From NCBI RefSeq assembly GCF_002305855.1, contig NZ_CP022163.1:4960292-5024291 (forward strand): a DNA stretch of 64,000 bases. Reading direction: 5' to 3'. The translations under genes were made by a program, and so were the position numbers. Of the stretch, positions 26,129-35,638 are shown piece after piece; within the stretch, counting starts at the first letter, position 1, and every line of letters begins with the position of its first letter. The DNA comes from Melittangium boletus DSM 14713 (GTDB taxonomy: Bacteria; Myxococcota; Myxococcia; Myxococcales; Myxococcaceae). The notes below the pieces were generated by a model. That model searched no databases. It was not told the origin of the DNA and saw only the letters and a program-made list of their open reading frames with translations.

Positions 26129-27726
26129 GCCGTCGTGCGTGGTGGGCCGTGGGGGCCCTGGCCCTGGCGGCCTGCCGCCACGCGGGGCCCGTGCTCGCGC
26201 CGGACCTGAGCGAGCGTCTGGCGTCCACGGCGGGCGGCTATCTCGCCGGAGACGCGGTGGGGCTCGAGGACGGGGACGTGCTCGATCGCCGCGACTTCGT
26301 GTGGACCCTGGACTTCTCCCCGGATGCCTCGCGCGTGGCCTACTCGCACCTGGACGGGCGCGACTACGTGCTGTCCCTGTGGCGGGTGGGGCCTCCGCCC
26401 CTGCGCGTGAAGGAGCAGGCGCTCAACGTGTCCGAGTTCGACGTGGAGGCGCTGGCCTTCTCGCCGGACGGCTCGCTCCTGGCGAGCGCCGGGTGGGATG
26501 GGACGGTGCGCCTCTTCGACGCGGTCACCGGGGAGCCCCGGGCGAGCCTGCGCACCGAGGAGCCCCTGACGGCGGTGGCCTTCCACCCCTCGGGCCACGC
26601 GCTCGTGGTGGGCGGTGTCCGGGGGCTCGTCACGGTGCTGCGCGTGGCGGACCTGGGCTTTTCCTTCGAGGTCCGGCCCCACGCGGACCGGGTGAGCGCG
26701 CTCGCCTTCGCGCCGGACGGTACGTTGTACTCGGGGAGCTGGGACAAGCACCTGCGCGTGTTCGACACGCGCGAGGAGGTACAGCGCCCCACCCAGGCTC
26801 GCGTCCGGTTCTCCCGGAACTCGGGCCATGCGGTGGTGAGTGGCCTCCTCAATGGCAAGGCGGCGCTCGGCTTCGCCCTGGATTCGCGCACCCCCGCCAT
26901 CGTGCTCGGCTCGAAGGGAGCGGAGGCGGCGGGCATCGACACGGCCTTCCTGAAGGAGACGGTGTCCCTGCCCACGGCGCTTGGCTCCACCCTGGCGCGG
27001 CTCGCCCGGGGCCAGAGCCTGCGCTTCAAGGGATTGGTGCTCGAGGGCGTGGACGTGGCGGTGTGCGACGCGTGCCTGCCCCCGGACGTGAGCGGGGTGC
27101 TGGGGGCGCCGTTCTCCGAGCGCGTGGACGTGGCCTTCGACGAGGGGACGACCGAGGCGGTGCTCTCGCTCAAGGACCCCTTGCCCGAGGGGACGGATGG
27201 GGGCGAGCGGGGCTGGGTGCTCGCGCCGCGCGCGGACTTCCCCTTCGCCGCGCACGTCAATGACGTCACCGTGGACGCGGCGGGGCGTCGGCTGGGCGTG
27301 GCCTTCTCCGAGGCCCCGGCCGAGCGCACCCGCGCCGTCTACGAGCGAGAGAAGAAGGGCGTCGTCGAGCCGGAGGCCGCTGGGAACGCCGCGGCGCTGG
27401 TGGACGCGGCCTCTGGCCAGGTGCTCCAGAAGTGGACGGGTCACCGGGGCGTGGTGGCCTCCGCGGGCATCTCCCCGGACGGGCACGCGCTCGTGAGTGG
27501 GGGGTGGGACAAGCGGCTGCTTCTCTGGCGCGAGGGCCTGCCAGCTCCGGTGGACACGCGCGAGTTCGGCTGGTCCGTGCGCCGGGTGCGCTTCGCTCCG
27601 GACGGACGGTGGGTGGGTGTGGCCGCGTGGACGCCCCAGAAGGCCGTGGGCAATCAGGAGAGTGAGCCGTCCGCGGCCCTCTTCTCCGTGAGCTACGACG
27701 CCCCCCAGCTCCAGCGGCGTCAGTAG
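26125..27726 (+). CDS. WD40-repeat lipoprotein with an embedded retropepsin-like domain
   Basis: A 533-residue protein with a signal peptide ending ALAAC, hence a likely lipoprotein. WD40-type blades occupy about 58-225 and 370-525 (FSPDGSLLASAGWDGTVRLFD, SGGWDKRLLLW). Between them, about 228-355, lies a segment with the layout of a retropepsin-like aspartic protease: NGKAALGFALDSRTPAIVLG, a hydrophobic GLVLEGVDVAVCD strand pair, and GVLGAPFSERVDVAFDEG. The catalytic DTG is DSR (Asp253), so activity is doubtful. ATG overlaps the previous stop (ATGA-type), linking it to the LpoA-like protein. Confidence 0.75.
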   Translation: MSRRAWWAVGALALAACRHAGPVLAPDLSERLASTAGGYLAGDAVGLEDGDVLDRRDFVWTLDFSPDASRVAYSHLDGRDYVLSLWRVGPPPLRVKEQALNVSEFDVEALAFSPDGSLLASAGWDGTVRLFDAVTGEPRASLRTEEPLTAVAFHPSGHALVVGGVRGLVTVLRVADLGFSFEVRPHADRVSALAFAPDGTLYSGSWDKHLRVFDTREEVQRPTQARVRFSRNSGHAVVSGLLNGKAALGFALDSRTPAIVLGSKGAEAAGIDTAFLKETVSLPTALGSTLARLARGQSLRFKGLVLEGVDVAVCDACLPPDVSGVLGAPFSERVDVAFDEGTTEAVLSLKDPLPEGTDGGERGWVLAPRADFPFAAHVNDVTVDAAGRRLGVAFSEAPAERTRAVYEREKKGVVEPEAAGNAAALVDAASGQVLQKWTGHRGVVASAGISPDGHALVSGGWDKRLLLWREGLPAPVDTREFGWSVRRVRFAPDGRWVGVAAWTPQKAVGNQESEPSAALFSVSYDAPQLQRRQ

Positions 27727-28412
27727 TTGAGGTGGATGGCCTCGCGCGGCAGCCCCCGCGCCTGAAGGGCGTCCATCACCCCCTGCACCATGCGCGACTG
27801 GCCGCAGATGAAGGCCACGCGGCCTTCCACGGGCTCCTCGCCCAGGTGCGCCTGCACGTAGCCCGTGAGGCCCTGCCAGCCGCTCGCGCCCGGCTGACTC
27901 ACCGTGCGCACCACGCGGATGCCGGCCTCTTCCCAGTGGCGCAGCTCGCTCTCATAGGCGAACGCGCGCGGCGTGCGCGCTCCGAAGTAGAGCGTCACCG
28001 GGCCGTAGGCACCGCGCTCCTGGCGGATGCTCTCGATGACGGAGCGGATGGGGGAGATGCCCGAGCCGGTGGCGAAGAGCAGCACCCCGTGCCCGCGCGC
28101 CCGCGCGAGGGGAAAGCCCCGGCCCTCGGGACGTGTGCTCCGCACCTGCTCGCCGGGCGTCAGCTTCATGAGCTGGTTCACCAGCGGGCTGCCTCCCTTG
28201 AGGAGGAATTCCCAGCGGTGGCCGAAGGGCTCGGGCGCCGAGGCGATGGCGAAGATGCCCTCGCCCAGTTCCGGCAGGGACAGGCGCACATACTGCCCTG
28301 GGGTCCGGTGTTGGCCCACCAGGGGTGTACCGTCTATCTCCAGGACGAGCTCGATGAGGTCTTCCGCGGCGGGGACCACAGCCGCCACGGTGGTGGGGTG
28401 CCAGTCGTTCAT
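27720..28412 (-). CDS. FNR-family FAD/NAD(P)-binding oxidoreductase
   Basis: A 230-residue two-domain reductase. The N-terminal beta-barrel (about 1-95) contains GQYVRLSL and GIFAIASAP. The C-terminal nucleotide domain has ATGSGISPIRS and the CGQSRMVQGVMDAL helix typical of this superfamily. In classical ferredoxin-NADP reductases the flavin is held by an RxYS motif; here that position reads FAIAS, as in a divergent subgroup. There is no ferredoxin domain. It probably passes electrons from NAD(P)H to an unidentified partner. The 3' end overlaps the convergent WD40 gene by 7 bp. Confidence 0.8.
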   Translation of the reverse strand: MNDWHPTTVAAVVPAAEDLIELVLEIDGTPLVGQHRTPGQYVRLSLPELGEGIFAIASAPEPFGHRWEFLLKGGSPLVNQLMKLTPGEQVRSTRPEGRGFPLARARGHGVLLFATGSGISPIRSVIESIRQERGAYGPVTLYFGARTPRAFAYESELRHWEEAGIRVVRTVSQPGASGWQGLTGYVQAHLGEEPVEGRVAFICGQSRMVQGVMDALQARGLPREAIHLNY

Positions 28413-28470
28413 GTGCTGGAGGATTTAACCTGAGACCCCTGTCGCCGTCGCCCTTGATAACCTCGGGGCC

Positions 28471-29241
28471 GTGAAGACCGTGCTCTGGTTGGTGTTGTTC
28501 CTCATCGGGCTGGCGGGCATCGTGCTGCCGGCCGCCTACTTCCATGCCTCCAGCAAGCTGCCCCAGCTCGAGACGGAGTTCGACCTGGAGAAGCAGCTGC
28601 GCCACACCATCGAGGGGGAGCGGATGAGTCTGCGCGCGGGCACCTTCGACCGCTCGCGCTCCATCCGCTTCGCCCGGCCGGACTTCTCACGCCTGCCGAA
28701 GGACCTGGTGGCCTTGTACATCTCCCAGCTCGGGTGCCCCACCTACTTCCAGACGCCCCGGGAAGATGGTCCCCGGTGGGCCTGGCGCCTGATGTCCCGC
28801 GTCTGGTTCGGCTCCGAGCCCGGAGGGGATGGCCGGTGTGAGCGGTGGCTCGCCACGCAGCTCGCGGGGATGTTGGGCATCGAGGGGCAATTGCCGCTGG
28901 CGGTGGCCTCCCACCGGCTGCACGGCTTCCTCCAGAAGGATCAGCTCATCGCCTACAACATGGCCACCCTCTACTTCGAGCGGGGCATCGTCGGCGTGGA
29001 GGACGCGGCGTTCAAGATCTTCGGGCGCGAGCTGGACACGCTCCAGTTGCCGGAGCTCGCCGAGCTGGCGCTCACCCTGCCGCCCTACGAGTTCTACGAT
29101 GATGCCCTCGAGTGCCGGAACGAGGCGCGCATCCGCGAGAATCGCGACGTGGTGCTGACGGAGCTGGCTTCCTACAAGCTCGTGACGGACGAGCGGGCGC
29201 GCAACGCCATGGCCCAGCCCATCAGCTGCCACAAGGACTGA
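28471..29241 (+). CDS. Membrane-anchored GT51 (peptidoglycan glycosyltransferase)-like pseudoenzyme
   Basis: A 256-residue protein with an N-terminal membrane helix (about 5-24). Residues 155-240 match the C-terminal part of the GT51 transglycosylase fold of class A penicillin-binding proteins: KDQLIAYNMATLYFERG, GVEDAAFKIFG, LQLPELAELALTLPP. The catalytic region does not: the place expected for EDxxFxxHxG reads LYISQLGCPTYFQTP, and the GGSTITQQ motif is unrecognisable. I therefore expect an enzymatically dead, possibly regulatory or substrate-binding relative. No transpeptidase domain is attached. Confidence 0.65.
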   Translation: MKTVLWLVLFLIGLAGIVLPAAYFHASSKLPQLETEFDLEKQLRHTIEGERMSLRAGTFDRSRSIRFARPDFSRLPKDLVALYISQLGCPTYFQTPREDGPRWAWRLMSRVWFGSEPGGDGRCERWLATQLAGMLGIEGQLPLAVASHRLHGFLQKDQLIAYNMATLYFERGIVGVEDAAFKIFGRELDTLQLPELAELALTLPPYEFYDDALECRNEARIRENRDVVLTELASYKLVTDERARNAMAQPISCHKD

Positions 29242-29242
29242 G

Positions 29243-29277
29243 CCGGGAGGGGCCCCCCTGAGAGGGTGGGCCCCCGG
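29243..29277. terminator. Bidirectional hairpin between convergent genes
   Basis: CCGG(G) plus GGGCCC on the left (29243-29255) pairs with GGGCCC plus CCGG on the right (29268-29277), with a 3-nt bulge and a 12-nt loop. It fills the 37-bp gap between the GT51-like gene and the convergent kinase gene, so it may terminate both. Confidence 0.5.
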
Positions 29278-29278
29278 G

Positions 29279-31096
<1,818 letters not shown>

Positions 31097-31187
31097 CGGC
31101 GCAGTCCCTCCAGGCTATCAGATCTGGAGCGGAATCCCGCAAGCGACCGGGCAGGCGGGGCCTCCCCGGTGTGGACTGCTGGTCACC

Positions 31188-32765
31188 TCACGGTGAGGGT
31201 GCACGAGTACAGCCGTATTCATTCTGTTGGATTCGGGTGAAGTCCTTGGCCCCTGGCCCCGAGCCGGGCTGGCCGGGAGCCCTGAGCGTGAACGTGGTCG
31301 CGTTCTGGGTGAAGGAGCTGGTGTCGTCGCACCAGACCCCCACGGAGGGGCCTCCCGCTCCGTTGCCGCCCGGACCCCCCGGGCCGCCTGGACCGCCCGG
31401 GCCGCCCGGGCCGCCATTGCCTCCCGTGGCGAAGTCGGCGCCCTGTGTGTTCGTGAACGAGGTTCCCCCGGGGCCGCCCTTGCCACCGAGCCCCCCAGGG
31501 CCGCCGGCGCCACCCGCGCCGCCCGCGCCGCCGCCCTCCGTGAACAGGTTGCAGGTATCCAGTTCCAGGCTCGAGTTGAAGAGCAGGACGGCGATGGAGG
31601 CGCCTCCTCCTTGTCCTCCCAGGCCTGGCGTGCCGGGGCATCCTCCCGCGCCGCCACCTCCGCCGCCCGCGCCCGTCGCGATGATGCCGCTGCGGTCGGC
31701 GCTTCCTCCTCCACCGCCGCCGCCTCCGCCCGCCCCGGCGGCACCTGGCTGACCGATTTGTCCTGACGTCGCGACCCAGGTGTTGTTCCTCAGCAGGCCC
31801 ACGCCGGTTCCCGCGTCGCCTCCCGGTCCCGGGTTGCCATCAGCACCGGGGGAACCGACCAGTCCCGCGTCGGCCGTGCACGAACCCGTTCCTCCGTTGT
31901 AGTTGGAACAATTGCCACCCCTGGCGCCTCCCTGCGTGTTGGGCTGTCCCGGAGCGCCCACGGTGCCGCTTCCTCCGCCCTGGCCTCCTTCGTAGCTCGT
32001 GGCGTTGATGCACGAGGTGCGGCCAGGGGCGCCTCCGTTGATTCCCGGGATGTTTCCCCCGCTGGAGACGCTGTCTCCGGGTCCGCCATCCGCGCCGTCC
32101 GTGCCGCCATCTCCCGCCTGACCCGAGCCGCCTGGTGCGCCCGCCCCGGCGACGATGCCCACGTGGCGCAGGCGCACGTTGCTCGTGTTCAGCACCCGGA
32201 GGCCGATGGAGGGCGAGCCCAGGACCGTGTTCGTCTTGGACTTGATGTCCAGCCACTCCAGACTCGCACCCTCGGCCGTGCCGCTGTTCTCGCTGCCCAC
32301 CGTCAGCCCGACGACGCCGGCGCTGAGGGTGACGGGGTAGCTCGTGGCGCGCCGCCAGCCCCCGTCCACGCCCGAGTAGGCGCCTTGCAGCGAGACGGAT
32401 TTGTCGAGCCGCAGGTTCTCCTCTTCGTAGGTGCCGTGGGCGATGTAGATGTAGCGCTTGTCCGGGGTCAGGCTCTCCAGGGCGTACTTCAAGGTCTTGA
32501 AGGGCCGCTCACGGGTGCCCGCGGTGGCCTCGTCCACGCCCGCGTTCTGATCGACGAAGATGCCCTGCGCGGCGACGCCGTCGATGCCATCGCAATCGGC
32601 ATCCTGGAAGTCACCCGGGATGTCCACCGCGTTCTTATCGCACACGATGGGGCAGCGCCCACTGTCCAGGCACTCGTCATAGGCCCCGGTGAAGTCGTAG
32701 CAGCCGATGGCGGCCGCCAGCGCCACGCCCACGCCCACCGCGGCCAGCTTCTTCATCTCTCGCAT
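31188..32765 (-). CDS. Gly-rich repeat lipoprotein with DUF1565-like domain
   Basis: A 525-residue protein. I start it at 32765, where AAGGA precedes the ATG and a signal peptide with lipobox AAIGC follows; a frame extension to 33092 has no such features. Residues about 60-115 match the DUF1565/pectate-lyase-like pattern (GIFVDQNAGVD, GTRERPFKTLKYAL, YIYIAHGTY). The second half is dominated by collagen-like Gly-Gly-x and Gly-x-y runs, especially in the last 170 residues, with some Cys pairs. It is probably a surface-exposed structural or adhesive lipoprotein. Start is 8 nt after the stop of the gene at 32774. Confidence 0.75.
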   Translation of the reverse strand: MREMKKLAAVGVGVALAAAIGCYDFTGAYDECLDSGRCPIVCDKNAVDIPGDFQDADCDGIDGVAAQGIFVDQNAGVDEATAGTRERPFKTLKYALESLTPDKRYIYIAHGTYEEENLRLDKSVSLQGAYSGVDGGWRRATSYPVTLSAGVVGLTVGSENSGTAEGASLEWLDIKSKTNTVLGSPSIGLRVLNTSNVRLRHVGIVAGAGAPGGSGQAGDGGTDGADGGPGDSVSSGGNIPGINGGAPGRTSCINATSYEGGQGGGSGTVGAPGQPNTQGGARGGNCSNYNGGTGSCTADAGLVGSPGADGNPGPGGDAGTGVGLLRNNTWVATSGQIGQPGAAGAGGGGGGGGGSADRSGIIATGAGGGGGGAGGCPGTPGLGGQGGGASIAVLLFNSSLELDTCNLFTEGGGAGGAGGAGGPGGLGGKGGPGGTSFTNTQGADFATGGNGGPGGPGGPGGPGGPGGNGAGGPSVGVWCDDTSSFTQNATTFTLRAPGQPGSGPGAKDFTRIQQNEYGCTRAPSP

Positions 32766-32773
32766 GTGTTCCT

Positions 32774-33691
32774 TCACGGAAGCGTTCCCGCCACGCCCAC
32801 CATGCCACCCGTGCTCCCCACGGAGGCGATGGGCCGCACCGAAGTCTTGGACCCGTCCTTGCCGGACAGGCCGTAGATGATTCCCGTCGTCACCACGCCG
32901 ACGGCGCCCAGCGCGAAGGACGCCGCGCTCAGGATCTGCTTGCGCTCGCCGGCCCGCTTCGTCTCCATGCCCAGCGCGGGCGTGTCGAACTGGTTCTTCG
33001 TCAGCGCGAGGTAGTCCTGGCGCGCCTGCACCAGGAACACCGTGCCCACGCCCAGCAGCACCACGCCGCCCGCCGCGGGCATCCAGGCCCACCCCGGTGC
33101 TCCCGAGCGGCGCTCCGTCACCGCTCCCGACACCGGCTTGGACGCGTCCGGCGAGACCGAGGGCGTCAGCGGCGTCGTGGGCACCGGGGTCTGCGCGGTG
33201 GGCTGTGAGGACGGGCGCAGCGCCTTGACGACGGGCGGCAGGACCTTGTTGCTCGCCTGGGTGAAGGCGTCGAGGAGCTGGTCCTCATGCACCCCCGGCA
33301 CGTAGTGCTCGGCGATCAGCTCTCCATCCTTCGTGGCGTAGGCCTTGAGCCCCACCCGGTAGCCGCTGAGGAACTGCACCAGCTCGGCGATCATCACCAC
33401 GTCGGCCACGGCGGCCTCTCCGAGCAGGACGCGGCAGGAGGCCTCCAGGCGGTTGCACCCGAGCACCTGCTTGCGCTGCGCGGGTGGCAGCCCCTGGGAC
33501 AGCTCCGAGGCGCGAATCACCTGGAGCCCGTCGGCCTTGAGCTGTTCGTACACATGCTCCTGGGCGAAGGAGACGATGTGTGAGGGCACGCCCGCGGCTT
33601 CAGGCGGGGCGATCAACACCGTGAGGGGTACCCCCTGGGGGACGGGGGCCTGACCGAGCAGGGCGAGCGTGGCGAGGAGTGGAAGGAACAC
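32774..33691 (-). CDS. Exported hypothetical protein with central Pro/Thr linker and two membrane segments
   Basis: A 305-residue protein from a GTG start, opening with a short hydrophobic signal (LPLLATLALLGQA). The N-terminal domain (about 25-155) is alpha/beta with two Cys (CNRLEASC) and resembles the assembly-associated domains that myxobacteria often encode beside Ser/Thr kinases. A Pro/Thr-rich linker and two hydrophobic stretches (about 205-225 and 258-278) follow. It is upstream of, and probably co-transcribed with, the Gly-rich lipoprotein gene. I do not recognise a named family. Confidence 0.65.
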   Translation of the reverse strand: MFLPLLATLALLGQAPVPQGVPLTVLIAPPEAAGVPSHIVSFAQEHVYEQLKADGLQVIRASELSQGLPPAQRKQVLGCNRLEASCRVLLGEAAVADVVMIAELVQFLSGYRVGLKAYATKDGELIAEHYVPGVHEDQLLDAFTQASNKVLPPVVKALRPSSQPTAQTPVPTTPLTPSVSPDASKPVSGAVTERRSGAPGWAWMPAAGGVVLLGVGTVFLVQARQDYLALTKNQFDTPALGMETKRAGERKQILSAASFALGAVGVVTTGIIYGLSGKDGSKTSVRPIASVGSTGGMVGVAGTLP

Positions 33692-33783
33692 GGTGGCGTC
33701 ACTTTCTCCGCATGTGCCCCTTGCCGCAAGGACACGACCATCCGTGTCAACAGTGTCCGACAGGCCGCCGGACCCGGAGGGGC

Positions 33784-35547
33784 TCAGCGGCGGGGCTTGT
33801 CGGGGACGGGTCGGATGGCCGTCTTCTCCGAGTTGTCGTGCGTCGCGTCATCCCCGTCCAGCTCATCGTCCGGTACGGGAGGAGGCGGACGCATGGGGGG
33901 AGCGGGGCGGCGCACGGGCATCCCGGGACGGGCGGTGGCGACGGCGCCAGGGCGCGGGGGCGCGGCCGAGGGACGCACGGGCCGGGGCGGAGGCGAGACG
34001 ACGTTGCGGCCCGTGGACACCAACTCGTCCTCCAGCAACTCCGCGGCGACGTGCACCTTGGAATCGCTCTCGGGCGGGTCGAAGGGGTTGCGCGTGGGGG
34101 GCGGCGTCTTGTCGTCATCACCCAGGGCGTCATCCATCTCCACTGGGGGTGGAGGCCGCTGCTGCGCGGGGAGATTGGGCCTCAGAGCGGCCCTGGGCGC
34201 GGGTGTGGGCGTGGGCGCGGGGGGCGGCGTGATGGCGGCGGGCACCTGCACCTGCACGGCGGGCGCGGCCGCGGGCTTGTCCGCCTTGGCGCCCGTGTCG
34301 TGGGCCTCGTCCTTGAGCCGCTGCTCGAAGGCCAGCCAGTCCTTCTTGAAGCTCGAGGGATCCGGCTCCCCGCGCTCGCGGTGCTTGAGCGAGGGTACCC
34401 AGCGCACGTTGTACGACTCGCCCAGGCGGAAGCTGGGCGGAGGGGGCACGCCATAGGTGGCCGGGTCGAAGAAGGAGTCGTCCAGGTCGGCGAAGCCGTA
34501 GGCGCGCGCCTTGTCGATGAAGGTGGGGATGATGCCCGTGGGCGCGTGGTAGCCGAGGATGTGGCCGTCCTCGTCCTTGGTGACGGGCGTGAAGACGAAG
34601 ATGTCCTGGGTGCGGTACTCGCCCTTCTCGCTGAGCGGCAGCACCTCCGACAGGGCGATCGTCTTGCGGCTGCCGTCGTGCAGACGCTCGCAGCAGACGA
34701 TGAAGTTGATGGCGCTGGCCACCTGGGCGCGGATGGCCACCATGGGCAGGTCGATGCCCGACATGAGGCAGAGCGATTCGATGCGGCGCAGCGTGTCCGT
34801 GGGCGTGTTCGCGTGCGTCGTGGCCAGCGAGCCGCCGTGGCCCGTGTTCATCGCCTGCACCAGGTAGAAGGCCTCGCCGCCACGCACCTCGCCCACCACG
34901 ATGCGGTCCGGGCGCAGACGCAGCGCCGAGTTGAGCAGGTCTCCCATGTCCACGCCGCCCTTGCCGAACTTGTCCGGCGGCCGGCTCTCGAAGGGCACCA
35001 GGTGCGACTGGTTGAGCTGCAACTCCGCCGAGTCCTCGATGGTGAGGATGCGCTCCTCGTCCGGAATCAGCGAGGAGACGATGTTGAGCAGCGTCGTCTT
35101 GCCCGAGCCCGTACCGCCCGACACCAGCATGTTCAGCTTGGTGTGGATGCCCGCGTCGATGAGCCGCGCCATCTGCGGCGTCATGGACTTGAACTTGATG
35201 AGCGAGTCGATCGTCAGCTTGTCCTTGAAGAACTTGCGGATCGAGATGGTGGTGCCCTTGCGCGCGATGGGCGGAATCACCACGTGGATACGGCTGCCGT
35301 CGGGCAGACGCGCGTCCAGGCGCGGGCGCTCGTCGTTGAGGAGGCGGCCCACGAACTGCGCCATGTTGCGCGCGGCGCCCAGGAGCCCTTCCTCCGTGAA
35401 CGCGGCGTCGGTCTTGGAGACCTTGCCCTTGCGTTCGATCCAGACGTCAGTGGGCCCGTTGATCATGATCTCGCTGACCGTGGGGTCGTCGAGATAGGCG
35501 ATGACGGGCTTGAGGAAGGCGCGGAGCGACTCGTTGTACATCGACAT
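33784..35547 (-). CDS. CpaF/TadA-family secretion ATPase with long Pro-rich tail
   Basis: About 587 residues from ATG 35547. The core (about 1-400) is a type II/IV secretion ATPase of the CpaF branch: N-terminal PTVSEIMINGPTDVWIE, Walker A GGTGSGKTT, an Asp box with TIEDSAEL, Walker B with RPDRIVVGEVRGGEA and a His box ATTHANTP. Such ATPases drive Tad/Flp pilus assembly or related secretion. The last roughly 185 residues are a Pro/Ala/Asp-rich, probably disordered extension not usual for CpaF. No tadB, tadC or pilin gene is adjacent, so its partners are elsewhere. An in-frame ATG two codons downstream is also possible. Confidence 0.85.
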   Translation of the reverse strand: MSMYNESLRAFLKPVIAYLDDPTVSEIMINGPTDVWIERKGKVSKTDAAFTEEGLLGAARNMAQFVGRLLNDERPRLDARLPDGSRIHVVIPPIARKGTTISIRKFFKDKLTIDSLIKFKSMTPQMARLIDAGIHTKLNMLVSGGTGSGKTTLLNIVSSLIPDEERILTIEDSAELQLNQSHLVPFESRPPDKFGKGGVDMGDLLNSALRLRPDRIVVGEVRGGEAFYLVQAMNTGHGGSLATTHANTPTDTLRRIESLCLMSGIDLPMVAIRAQVASAINFIVCCERLHDGSRKTIALSEVLPLSEKGEYRTQDIFVFTPVTKDEDGHILGYHAPTGIIPTFIDKARAYGFADLDDSFFDPATYGVPPPPSFRLGESYNVRWVPSLKHRERGEPDPSSFKKDWLAFEQRLKDEAHDTGAKADKPAAAPAVQVQVPAAITPPPAPTPTPAPRAALRPNLPAQQRPPPPVEMDDALGDDDKTPPPTRNPFDPPESDSKVHVAAELLEDELVSTGRNVVSPPPRPVRPSAAPPRPGAVATARPGMPVRRPAPPMRPPPPVPDDELDGDDATHDNSEKTAIRPVPDKPRR

Positions 35548-35638
35548 GGCGCGCCAGAGGCTAGCCCGAGTCCGGGTCCAGGCCCAAACAAAGGCCCTGT
35601 CTGGCCGCATGCCGGGGAGGCGGAGCAGCCCCGCTCTC

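Noticed and set aside
31370..31760. Possible CRISPR-like or non-coding tandem repeat
   Set aside because: The repetition is explained by Gly-rich codons within an intact reading frame; there are no regular repeat and spacer units.
31188..33092. Longer frame for the Gly-rich lipoprotein
   Set aside because: The extra N-terminus overlaps the gene at 32774, looks like shadow sequence, and hides the ribosome site and lipobox at 32765.
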